DNA of 6,931 nt from Thermoplasmata archaeon (GCA_021845325.1 JAKBRR010000089.1:1-6931); one strand, 5' to 3'; counted from the stretch's first letter, positions 1 to 6,461 are shown. Notes: generated by a model from the sequence alone, not told the origin. Program-made: numbers and translations.

Positions 1-65
1 CAGCATGGCTGCATATTTGTAGGAAGAATTTAAAGTATAATATTTCTTGTTTCCATGGCAAACAA
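1..65. other. Left-edge intergenic stretch with a possible minus-strand promoter
   Basis: This short stretch lies downstream of the NlpC/P60 gene. On the minus strand a TATA-like TTTAAA (29-34) is centred about 26 nt before an ATG at 6-4, the spacing expected for a leaderless archaeal gene that would leave the window at once. Read on the plus strand, two frames end in early stops (31-33 and 19-21), so the tail of a convergent gene is equally possible. The two readings cannot be separated from 65 bases. No hairpin with a T-run is seen here for the NlpC/P60 gene. Confidence 0.3.
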
Positions 66-755
66 TCACAGGCTTTTTGTGACCCGCCCTATCTTTTCGA
101 ATATTTCATGAAGACTTTTTGAGTATTTACTTCCATCAAAAAGATTATTCACCGACACGCTTGCAGAATTTCCATTGGCGTGTATCATGTTCCCATCACC
201 AAGGTAGAGACCCACATGACCCTTGAAAAATACAAGGTCTCCCGGTTTTGCGTTGTCAAAGCTGTCAATGGTGGTGGTGAAATCCCTCTGTGCCCCAGAA
301 TTCCTTGGAATCTGTATACCTGTGAATTTATAAAGCCGTTGAACAAACCCTGAACAGTCATAACCAAATTCAGAAGTTCCTCCCCATAGGTATGGTACAC
401 CAATAAACTCCTTGGAAAGATCACAAACAGAGAAATTGTTGTCTGAAAACCTGATAAGCTTATTATCAGGTATACTGTATTTTTCAGCCTCTTCCTTGCT
501 TACATAGGAACCGAATGGTAGCTTTATTTCTGGGTGGCTGTGGAATCTTCTTAACTTGAATGCTTTCTCTGTGTGTTCAGTTATTATATTTGTCTTCACG
601 TATCCTTTAACATGATCCTGGGTTTGAATTAAAGAATAGGCGTCTCCCCTTTCCAGGAGGTCAAATCTTTCTCCAAAAACTACCTGTGTTTCTCTTTCAG
701 ATTCAAACATTGCCTTACTTCTTAAATCTCCTACACCTATCCGTACCTGATACAT
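66..755 (-). CDS. NlpC/P60 endopeptidase with SH3b-like N-terminus (YkfC-like)
   Basis: Predicted cysteine peptidase that cuts the gamma-D-glutamyl-diaminopimelate bond of murein stem peptides. Residues about 5-55 look like a bacterial SH3b domain (VGDLRSKA start, then VVFGERFDLLERGD and ending KGYV). A second, divergent SH3-like or linker stretch runs to about 108. The NlpC/P60 domain occupies about 115-225: PYLWGG, then DCSGFVQ with catalytic Cys134, IPRNSGAQ, PGDLVFF, GHVGLYLGDG with His180, and IHANG with His192, so the Cys-His-His triad is complete. At 229 aa it matches the compact cyanobacterial SH3b-NlpC/P60 endopeptidases better than the longer Bacillus YkfC. The N-terminus has no signal peptide or membrane segment, implying action in the cytoplasm on imported peptides. 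The start ATG lies 9 nt downstream of a perfect palindrome. The domain call is firm; exact bond specificity is inferred from the SH3b/NlpC architecture. Confidence 0.93.
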   Translation of the reverse strand: MYQVRIGVGDLRSKAMFESERETQVVFGERFDLLERGDAYSLIQTQDHVKGYVKTNIITEHTEKAFKLRRFHSHPEIKLPFGSYVSKEEAEKYSIPDNKLIRFSDNNFSVCDLSKEFIGVPYLWGGTSEFGYDCSGFVQRLYKFTGIQIPRNSGAQRDFTTTIDSFDNAKPGDLVFFKGHVGLYLGDGNMIHANGNSASVSVNNLFDGSKYSKSLHEIFEKIGRVTKSL

Positions 756-763
756 CGTGCAAG

Positions 764-780
764 ATATCCCTTAGGGATAT
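764..780. promoter_or_regulatory. 17-nt palindrome before the NlpC/P60 start, likely operator
   Basis: ATATCCCT-T-AGGGATAT is a perfect inverted repeat with 8-bp arms and a 1-nt centre, ending 9 nt before the NlpC/P60 ATG. On the minus strand a TATA-like AATAATAAG (793-785) would place the transcript start near 763, so the palindrome lies between TATA box and start site, where an archaeal repressor would block RNA polymerase. The symmetry is seen directly; the operator role is inferred. Confidence 0.5.
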
Positions 781-827
781 GAAACTTATTATTGCTTACT
801 GATCTCTTTAATACCTGAATTCTGGAA

Positions 828-837
828 TTATATAAAG
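828..837 (-). promoter_or_regulatory. Alternative TATA box for the NlpC/P60 gene
   Basis: CTTTATATAA on the minus strand is the closest match to an archaeal TATA consensus in this divergent region. It would start transcription near 806 and give a leader of about 50 nt that carries the 764-780 palindrome as a possible RNA hairpin. It competes with the weaker AATAATAAG at 793-785, which would give a leader of only about 8 nt. Confidence 0.35.
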
Positions 838-865
838 GTAGATTCGAATCAATAGAGTCACTATG

Positions 866-900
866 GTTATCTTTCCTAATTTCAATGTTGGAAAGATAAC
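866..900. repeat. Inverted repeat with 11-bp arms in the divergent promoter region
   Basis: GTTATCTTTCC (866-876) and GGAAAGATAAC (890-900) are perfect inverted copies separated by 13 nt. A separate perfect 10-bp palindrome, GATTCGAATC, lies just to the left at 841-850. Both sit between the divergent NlpC/P60 and DUF218 genes, where no transcript should need to end, so a regulator binding site is more plausible than a terminator. The arms begin about two helical turns apart, which would suit two bound dimers or a looped dimer. Confidence 0.45.
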
Positions 901-927
901 ATCACACCTATGGAATTAAGACTAAGG

Positions 928-937
928 TATTATATTA
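928..937 (+). promoter_or_regulatory. TATA-like box for the DUF218 gene
   Basis: TATTATATTA lies about 40 nt before the DUF218 ATG at 974. It predicts a transcript start near 959 and a leader of roughly 14 nt. The only ribosome-site-like sequence in that leader is a weak GAGAG at 963-967. Confidence 0.4.
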
Positions 938-973
938 AAGAAGCACTTTTAGTAAGGAACCTGAGAGAAGAAC

Positions 974-1504
974 ATGAATGTTGTAAATGTGATAATTTTG
1001 CTGGGATGCCGATCATCTGGATGCGCCCCCACTGAAGAGCTTAAGGGTAGGGCAGGAGAAGCAGTGAATTTGTATAGATCCCTCAATGGAGAAGCAATTA
1101 TAATCCCATCAGGCGGAGTCACGGAGAAGGGATGCGGAATATCAGAAGCTGAATTTATGTTGAGAGAACTTTTGAAATATGGCATCCCCAGAGAAAAGAT
1201 AATTATGGAGGAAAAAGCTGGAACCACTATCGGAAATGCATTCTTTTCAAAATTGCTTTTGGAGAGAAATGGAATCGAGTACGAGAAGATTCATATTATC
1301 AGTTCATGTTATCACATGAAGAGATCAGAGTATATTTTCAAAAATATATTTTCTATACATGATGTTGGAACTGACTATTGCTTTGGAGAGTCAATGGAAA
1401 GGGAAAGCGAAACAGAAAAACTCCGTAGGGACTCCATGATTTTGGAAAATATTAGAGGAAGATCTACAGAAGAGGTGGAGAATAATTTCAGGGAATATCT
1501 CTGA
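974..1504 (+). CDS. DUF218 (ElyC/SanA/YdcF-like) protein
   Basis: A 176-aa soluble protein made of a single DUF218 domain. Family landmarks appear in order: hydrophobic strand VIILLGC (6-12), GRAGEAVNLY (25-34) with its conserved Arg26, IIIPSGG (42-48), the ISEAE acidic motif (56-60), GIPREKIIMEE (70-80), the TTIGNA helix start (84-89), and IISSCYHMKRSEYIF (108-122) with Ser, His114 and Arg117. In bacteria the best known members, ElyC and SanA, are membrane-tethered and linked to cell-envelope or peptidoglycan maintenance; YdcF is soluble, and no member has a settled reaction. This copy lacks the membrane anchor, so it should be cytoplasmic. It is divergent from the NlpC/P60 gene, with inverted repeats between them, which hints at joint control. 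A role in handling imported wall fragments or nucleotide-linked intermediates is only a guess from context. Confidence 0.87.
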   Translation: MNVVNVIILLGCRSSGCAPTEELKGRAGEAVNLYRSLNGEAIIIPSGGVTEKGCGISEAEFMLRELLKYGIPREKIIMEEKAGTTIGNAFFSKLLLERNGIEYEKIHIISSCYHMKRSEYIFKNIFSIHDVGTDYCFGESMERESETEKLRRDSMILENIRGRSTEEVENNFREYL

Positions 1505-1516
1505 AGATTGAAAATA

Positions 1517-1523
1517 TTTTTTT
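1517..1523 (+). terminator. T7 tract, probable terminator of the DUF218 gene
   Basis: A run of seven T on the plus strand begins 13 nt after the DUF218 stop codon, in the 39-bp gap before the convergent lysA-like gene. Archaeal RNA polymerase can stop at such tracts without a hairpin, and none is seen here. Confidence 0.5.
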
Positions 1524-1543
1524 AGCCGTAAGATATTGTGCCG

Positions 1544-2836
1544 CTACTCATATTTTTTAGCAATTTCATGGAATTTTGTGTGCCTAACAAGATCCTCGAA
1601 ATTATCTCCTTCCCTTATTGTTATAATTTTCCCATCAGTGAACAGTAATTCTCTTGGAAGAAGCCTGCCATTGTAATTGCTTGCCATTGACATTGTATAC
1701 GCCCCGCAATTGAAGACAGCAACCGTATCTCCAGTATGTGGTTCTGGCAATATAATATCCTTTCCTATCCTGTCAGTATTTTCACATATTTGCCCTGTGA
1801 CATCTGTTTTAAATGTTCTTTCCTCATCCATCCTGTTTGCTATTAGTATATGATGATAAGCACCGTAGAGAGCGGGCCTCATGAGCAGGTTCATGCCTAT
1901 ATCTGTACCTGTAAAGTTTGACTCCTGAATTTTCACATCTGTAATCTTCCCGATTAACAACCCCGTGTTGGAACTGATATATCTCCCAGGTTCAATCACA
2001 AGCCTGGGCAATTGTCGACCTTTTCCAGAGTAAAAAGCCGTAAATATTTCTGCTATGTTTTTTGCAGTGGCAATAATGTCTAATTCCTCTTCCTCCGGCC
2101 TGTATGGTACTCCAAATCCACCTCCAATGTCCACGAATTCAAATTCTATACCCAGCTCTTCCTCAAAATTTTTTACAACTTCAAGAATCTTTTGAGATAC
2201 TAATTTGAAGTGGTCCGCGTTTCTAACATTGGATCCGGCCATAACATGTATTCCAAATCTCCTGCACCCCTTCTCCTTTGCTTCCCTGTATCCCTGTAAT
2301 GCGAATTCAGGAATTTCGCCAAATTTAGCACCCTTGCCTGCCGTCTTGATGCCAGGAAACTCCCCCTTTCCATAATCGATCTTAATCCTGAAACTCACTA
2401 TTTCTGGTAAGTGATCACGTGCCAATCTGAACTGAGATAGAGAATCAAAGTTAATGGTTATATTCCTGTCTATTGCATATCTCATTTCCTCTGGTGTAAC
2501 ATTATTTGGTGTAAATGATATATTATCGGGAGATACGCCACTTACAAGAGCTATTTTAATTTCGTTTAATGATGATGCATCCATTCCACATCCTTCACGT
2601 GCAAGTAAGGAGATCAGTGAAGGGTTGAAATTTGATTTTATTGCAAAATCTATGGAAATATTTTTGAAATACCTAAAGAAAGCATCTCTTATTCGTTTAT
2701 AATTATAAATAAGAATCTTTTCAGAATAAAGGATGGAAGGTGTTCCATAGTCCCTTGCAACCTTTAAAACGTCAATTCCATCCCAGAATAAATTTCCATT
2801 TCTGTTTTCCGCATAACGTGGCAGGATTTCATCCAT
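1544..2836 (-). CDS. lysA: Diaminopimelate decarboxylase
   Basis: PLP-dependent fold-type III decarboxylase expected to convert meso-diaminopimelate to L-lysine and CO2. The alanine-racemase-like barrel spans about 30-290: Schiff-base lysine Lys67 in FAIKSN, DASS (86-89), GIHVMAGS (195-202), the phosphate-binding IGGGFG (237-242) and EPGR (282-285). The C-terminal beta-domain carries LMRPALYGAYHH (318-329), TGQICENTDRIG with Cys351-Glu352 supplied to the partner active site, and GAYTMSMASNYNGR (378-391). These last motifs favour diaminopimelate over ornithine or carboxynorspermidine. Length (430 aa) is normal. One oddity is HVMAGS where classical enzymes have HxHIGS: the PLP-ring-stacking His is Met199. 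No dapA, dapB or dapF lies nearby, so this copy looks like an orphan that may use scavenged DAP. A TATA-like box is centred about 24 nt before the ATG, giving a leaderless mRNA. Confidence 0.93.
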   Translation of the reverse strand: MDEILPRYAENRNGNLFWDGIDVLKVARDYGTPSILYSEKILIYNYKRIRDAFFRYFKNISIDFAIKSNFNPSLISLLAREGCGMDASSLNEIKIALVSGVSPDNISFTPNNVTPEEMRYAIDRNITINFDSLSQFRLARDHLPEIVSFRIKIDYGKGEFPGIKTAGKGAKFGEIPEFALQGYREAKEKGCRRFGIHVMAGSNVRNADHFKLVSQKILEVVKNFEEELGIEFEFVDIGGGFGVPYRPEEEELDIIATAKNIAEIFTAFYSGKGRQLPRLVIEPGRYISSNTGLLIGKITDVKIQESNFTGTDIGMNLLMRPALYGAYHHILIANRMDEERTFKTDVTGQICENTDRIGKDIILPEPHTGDTVAVFNCGAYTMSMASNYNGRLLPRELLFTDGKIITIREGDNFEDLVRHTKFHEIAKKYE

Positions 2837-2848
2837 TTTATGTCATTT

Positions 2849-2873
2849 TATCTAGGTTATTTAACATATCTAG
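2849..2873 (-). promoter_or_regulatory. lysA promoter: TATA box flanked by direct repeats
   Basis: On the minus strand TTAAATAA (2864-2857) is centred about 24 nt before the lysA ATG, the spacing of a leaderless archaeal promoter. It is flanked by two identical TATCTAG heptamers (plus-strand reading, 2849-2855 and 2867-2873), 18 bp apart. A protein bound to both would cover the TATA box. The promoter is reasonably supported; the repeat could be chance. Confidence 0.45.
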
Positions 2874-3009
2874 TGAGTGTCAAATCCCTGCCTTCACTGC
2901 CCTGGAAATAAGAGGTTAAAAGTAATAGAAATTTTCTCATGGAATCTAAAATCAATTGCAAGTTTTTGTGGACAGTTTATGTTTATATTTTGCTGGCCGA
3001 ACTAAATTT

Positions 3010-4059
3010 CTAAATTCTGGAATGGATCATCTTTTTCATCTTCAGATATCGATATTCCAGGATAGTTTTAGTTAAAGCGGCTTCGGGAATCACATATTCA
3101 AAACCATGGAATATGCCCTCATAAACATGCAGATCCACCCTTCTCTTAGAGTTAAGAATTCTACTGGCAAATGCAACTGATTCGTCCCTGAAAACCTCAT
3201 CAAACCCAACTTCTATATAAGTTTCTGGAAAACCTTCCAGATCAGTTGCAAGTGATGGAGAAGCAAGTTCTGATACCTCTTCCTGTGAACCAAGATAGCC
3301 TTTCCATCCAAGTTTGTTATAGTATGTTGACCAGAATGGCCAGTTACCATCATACTGTGTGCTTGAAAGGCTATTGTTCCTGTAATCAAGCATCGGTGCC
3401 ATAAGAAAAAGGTTCCTTATTTGGGGGCCATTTTCCCTGATTGAGCGTATAGCGACGGATGCTGCAAGACCTCCTCCAGCGCTTTCTCCCATTACAGATA
3501 ATCTTTCAGGATCAATTCCAAGTTTCTCAGCATGGTTGTAACAGTATTGAAATCCAATATAACAGTCATCTTGAGGTGTGGGGAATTTAAATTCAGGAGC
3601 CAGCCTGTATTCTATGTCCATAATGATGCAGTCCAGTGTCTTTGAAATTAAAGCCGTCCTATTTATGTCCTCATCTATTCCTCCAACGAGTAGACCCCCG
3701 CCATGTATATGATATATGCATGGAAGATGATCTCTTGCCCCAGCTGGTGAATAGACCTTTGCCCTGATGTGCGTGCCAGGAGATAAATCATCTATATCTT
3801 TGATATCAACTGCAGGCACTGCAACTGATTCTGAAGTGTCCTCTGAAGATTTTCTAGAATCCAGTAAATATTGCTTGAATTTCTCAACCCTTTCATCCAC
3901 GTTAGAGATTTTGTTTAAATTTTCAATGTTCTTTCCAACAACCAGAGACCTCCTTTCTGCCTCTCCTTTAACTTCCTCCACAAGGTCGTATACCTTAGGA
4001 TGAATTCGGTCTGCTTCCATTGGAAGTATAATGCTTCCTGAATGAATAATTATTCTCAT
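3010..4059 (-). CDS. Alpha/beta hydrolase, HSL-type esterase/lipase
   Basis: A soluble serine hydrolase of the hormone-sensitive-lipase family (carboxylesterase/acetyl-esterase type). The oxyanion-hole motif HGGG is at 119-122, with the family's DIEYRLAPEFKFP following (148-160). The nucleophile elbow GESAG (191-195) gives Ser193, GFDEVFRDE (285-293) gives Asp287 and FHGF (317-320) gives His318, so the triad is complete. Residues before about 95 form the helical cap region. No signal peptide. The start is uncertain: family members usually begin close to a segment like MEADRIHPKVYDL, which points to Met14 (ATG at 4020, 336 aa), and a TTTAAA at 4083-4078 would start transcription just below the first ATG. 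The longer frame is given here. The natural substrate cannot be told; such enzymes are common in thermoacidophilic archaea, and a role in removing O-acetyl groups from wall fragments is only a possibility raised by the neighbours. Confidence 0.9.
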   Translation of the reverse strand: MRIIIHSGSIILPMEADRIHPKVYDLVEEVKGEAERRSLVVGKNIENLNKISNVDERVEKFKQYLLDSRKSSEDTSESVAVPAVDIKDIDDLSPGTHIRAKVYSPAGARDHLPCIYHIHGGGLLVGGIDEDINRTALISKTLDCIIMDIEYRLAPEFKFPTPQDDCYIGFQYCYNHAEKLGIDPERLSVMGESAGGGLAASVAIRSIRENGPQIRNLFLMAPMLDYRNNSLSSTQYDGNWPFWSTYYNKLGWKGYLGSQEEVSELASPSLATDLEGFPETYIEVGFDEVFRDESVAFASRILNSKRRVDLHVYEGIFHGFEYVIPEAALTKTILEYRYLKMKKMIHSRI

Positions 4060-4346
4060 TAATGTTCAGGGAGATGCTTTAAACGCGAAATTCAACATCG
4101 CATCTCAAATATTCAGACAAATATTGAAGCGCACAAACAATTATTTAGAATAAAATTAAATAGTCTCATTTCAGGGGTGGGGGTTATTCTTTTAATCGAT
4201 GTGAAAAATGGGTGAAGATTAGGATTGATAGTGATAGGAAAAAATCTGTTTAATTTTAGATGTGATTACTACAAAGTCGATTATATGGAGGAATTAAGGA
4301 TATCCTGGGATAAATAATATTATTATGTTAATTCAGATACAATGCA
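4060..4346. promoter_or_regulatory. Divergent promoter region between hydrolase and namZ-like gene
   Basis: For the plus-strand namZ-like gene, the AT-rich TATA-like TAAATAATAT (4311-4320) predicts a transcript start only a few bases before the ATG at 4347. A perfect 10-bp palindrome, AGGATATCCT (4297-4306), sits directly upstream of that box. For the minus-strand hydrolase, TTTAAA (4078-4083) and a CAAATATT direct repeat (4106-4113 and 4118-4125, 12 bp apart) are the only candidate elements. A G-rich GGGGTGGGGG (4174-4183) lies in between. No gene-sized reading frame is seen. Confidence 0.4.
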
Positions 4347-5447
4347 ATGCCATTCAACCTTGGAATTGAAAATATTGCATGTAATAACCTGAAAGAAAAT
4401 ATTGCCTTATTGACCAATTCAAGTGGAGTTACTCAGAGTTTAGAACAGAATGTTGATTTCCTGCTGAAGAAGAGCTTTAAAATTAAGAAGATATTTACAG
4501 CAGAGCATGGATTTTATGGAACGCTTAATGATGGGGATGATGTCAAAAATGAGACCTATAACGGGATCGATGTCATATCTATATATTCTGCAGATAGAAA
4601 GTCCATAAAACCAGAAGAACTTGAAGATGTGGATACAGTTATATATGACCTGCAGGATGCCGGAACAAGACCATATACATTCATCTCTTCCCTTAAAAAT
4701 CTGTTGATTACCGCCTCAGAGCTTGGAAAGAAAGTTGTTGTGTGTGATCGGCCAAATCCGCTTTCCAATGTTATAGAAGGACCTGTTTTGAAAAGAGAAT
4801 TCGTTTCATTTGTTGGTGCCGATGAATTCCCACTGAGATACGGGATGACCATTGGAGAATTAGCTCAATTCATGAATAGAAACATAAGTTCAGATCTAAG
4901 TATATCAAAGATGACGGATTATGATCCTTCTAGATATTATGATTATCATTTGAAATATTATGTCCCACCGTCACTGAATCTCAATTCGCTGGATTCAATG
5001 TTCAATTTTTCCGGGATGGTATTGCTGGAAGCAGCTAAAGTAAGTGTTGGCAGAGGGACTCCCTATCCATTCCTGCAGTTCGGTATGGAAAATCTACCAG
5101 ACCTGAAACCAGATGAATTCGAAGGTGTGATTCTGCGGAAGACCTCATTTATCTCATTGCTTGATCCTCTTAAAGATAAGAAACTCAAAGGGTATTTTAT
5201 CCATATAAAGGATAGAAAACTTTACAGCAGCATAAGGATGGTTGCTTCCGTCATGAAGAAGATCTATGAGATGGACAGGACCCTGATCAATTTCAAAAAG
5301 TTGAATCTCAATTACGGTTCTGATGAGATGTCAAAATGGCTGGAGAGAAATGGAACAGTGCTGGAACTTTATGAGCAGATGGATTCAGAATGTGCTGGGT
5401 TCTTGAATACCAGAAAAGATTACGCACTTTACAAGTCACCTTCTTAA
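4347..5447 (+). CDS. namZ: DUF1343 / NamZ-type exo-beta-N-acetylmuramidase (GH171)
   Basis: Predicted exo-glycosidase that releases N-acetylmuramic acid from the non-reducing end of peptidoglycan fragments, as shown for Bacillus subtilis NamZ. The family signature is present along the whole 366 aa: GIENI start, IALLTNSSGV (19-28), TAEHGFYG (51-58) with likely catalytic Glu53, DLQDAGTRPYTFISSL (101-116), CDRPNPL (133-139), EGPVL (144-148), SFVGADEFPLRYGMTIGELA (154-173), PPSLN (207-211; usually PPSPN), LLEAAKVSVGRGTPYPF (226-242), and a closing RKDYALY (356-362). It is full length for a form without a leader peptide. Bacterial relatives are often exported; this one starts directly at the catalytic domain, so it should be cytoplasmic. 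It is monocistronic and convergent with the LD-carboxypeptidase gene, 51 bp away. The substrate assignment rests on the family, and some DUF1343 branches are uncharacterised. Confidence 0.9.
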   Translation: MPFNLGIENIACNNLKENIALLTNSSGVTQSLEQNVDFLLKKSFKIKKIFTAEHGFYGTLNDGDDVKNETYNGIDVISIYSADRKSIKPEELEDVDTVIYDLQDAGTRPYTFISSLKNLLITASELGKKVVVCDRPNPLSNVIEGPVLKREFVSFVGADEFPLRYGMTIGELAQFMNRNISSDLSISKMTDYDPSRYYDYHLKYYVPPSLNLNSLDSMFNFSGMVLLEAAKVSVGRGTPYPFLQFGMENLPDLKPDEFEGVILRKTSFISLLDPLKDKKLKGYFIHIKDRKLYSSIRMVASVMKKIYEMDRTLINFKKLNLNYGSDEMSKWLERNGTVLELYEQMDSECAGFLNTRKDYALYKSPS

Positions 5448-5492
5448 AGTGTCCAAAATCTCCCTGTACCAGGATTGCTTTGACTTTTCGCC

Positions 5493-5499
5493 TTTTTTT
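5493..5499 (+). terminator. T7 tract ending the namZ-like transcript
   Basis: Seven T on the plus strand, 45 nt past the namZ-like stop and reaching the stop codon of the convergent carboxypeptidase gene. It is of the T-tract type, as after the DUF218 gene, and no stem-loop precedes it. Confidence 0.45.
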
Positions 5500-6461
5500 C
5501 ACTCAACCATGGATTCCATAGGTTCAATATATGGTTCTGATTCTGTTATTCTGACCCTCAGATTGAGTGGGATTAACATCTGTTCATTTCCATGCCCAAA
5601 AGGTGCCATTGCAAGGGAGGGTTTTGCATTCTTTACCATGTATTCCTTAATCACATCTTCAATAGATGGCTTCCCTTCTCCCGAGGTTGATCTATTTTTG
5701 AATTCGCCGAATACAAATCCTGAGAGCTGGTTGATAGTGCCATTAAGCGTCATTATATCCAGATATCTTTCTATATCAACCGATCTTTCATTCGTGTCCT
5801 CGCAGAATAGAACCTTTCCATTGAATTCTGGCATATATGGCGTGCCAGTTAGGGATGAAAAGACGGACATGTTGGTTCCCATGGACCTCCCCTGTGCACT
5901 TCCTTCAACCACATATTTTACCAGTCTTTTTATGTAAGGCTTCAGATCTGACAGTTCTCCCCTGAAAATCCTGAACATTATTTCCAGTTTTTCTCCACGA
6001 AATTCTTCTGTATCCGTATCTGGCATTGGACCATGGAATGTAACAAGTCCGGAAAGCTTATTTATGGCCATATGAAGATTTGTTATATCACTGTAGCCCA
6101 TGAATATCTTGGGGTGCTCACGTATAACATCAAAGTCAAGAAACGGTAAAGTCTGTCTTGCACCATGGCCTCCTCTTGCACAGAATATTGCCTTTACATT
6201 ATCGTCCGTAAAGGCATCCATTAATTCCTTAGCCCTTAATTCAGGGTTTGCAGAATGGTAATTATCCTGGTTAAGCTTTTTCACGTTGATGCCGTAAGTG
6301 ACTCTATAACCAAGTTTAGTTATTTCTTCTGCAGATTGACTTAGAGGTATAATTTCAGGGTAACTTGAGGGAGCGATTATTCTTATTTCTTCACCTATTT
6401 TCAGTCTAGATGGTTTTATTACCTCTTTCTGTTCCTTATAATCTTCATAGCTTCCTTTCAT
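5499..6461 (-). CDS. S66 LD-carboxypeptidase (LdcA/YkfA/MccF family)
   Basis: Predicted serine peptidase that removes the terminal D-Ala from murein tetrapeptides (L,D-bond between the diamino acid and D-Ala). Numbering is from an upstream TTG at 6470. KPSRLKIGEEIRIIAPSS (19-36) opens the domain; then ELRAKELMDAF (77-87), IFCARGGHGA (95-104), IFMGYSDITNLH (122-133) with nucleophile Ser127, TFHGP (144-148), LFCEDT (221-226) with Glu224, and PFGHGNEQ (290-297) with His293. The Ser-Glu-His triad of S66 is complete. The usual GGNLS loop reads GTNMS (198-202). No signal peptide. ATG at 6461 is preferred over the TTG because a TATA-like box at 6497-6488 puts the transcript start near 6467, giving 320 aa. 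The related MccF branch instead cleaves toxic aminoacyl-nucleotides; the murein-related neighbours favour the carboxypeptidase role. Confidence 0.92.
   Translation of the reverse strand: MKGSYEDYKEQKEVIKPSRLKIGEEIRIIAPSSYPEIIPLSQSAEEITKLGYRVTYGINVKKLNQDNYHSANPELRAKELMDAFTDDNVKAIFCARGGHGARQTLPFLDFDVIREHPKIFMGYSDITNLHMAINKLSGLVTFHGPMPDTDTEEFRGEKLEIMFRIFRGELSDLKPYIKRLVKYVVEGSAQGRSMGTNMSVFSSLTGTPYMPEFNGKVLFCEDTNERSVDIERYLDIMTLNGTINQLSGFVFGEFKNRSTSGEGKPSIEDVIKEYMVKNAKPSLAMAPFGHGNEQMLIPLNLRVRITESEPYIEPMESMVE

Noticed and set aside
66..755. NlpC/P60 protein as a secreted toxin or effector
   Set aside because: No signal peptide or membrane segment, no adjacent immunity gene, and the SH3b-NlpC/P60 layout matches known murein-peptide endopeptidases.
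866..900. Reading the 11-bp inverted repeat as a transcription terminator
   Set aside because: The flanking genes diverge from this point and no T-run follows either arm.
2454..2702. Plus-strand frame inside lysA
   Set aside because: It lies opposite the PLP-barrel coding sequence, with no start signal or recognisable domain.
4174..4183. GGGGTGGGGG as a G-quadruplex
   Set aside because: There are only two G-runs; a stable quadruplex needs four.
4285..4317. Ten-codon frame starting MEELRISWDK just before the namZ-like gene
   Set aside because: It overlaps the palindrome and the TATA-like box, so it would lie upstream of the predicted transcript start; too short to support as a gene or leader peptide.
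5449..5937. 162-codon plus-strand frame over the carboxypeptidase gene
   Set aside because: It is antisense to a gene with a complete S66 triad and shows no domain motif; a shadow frame.
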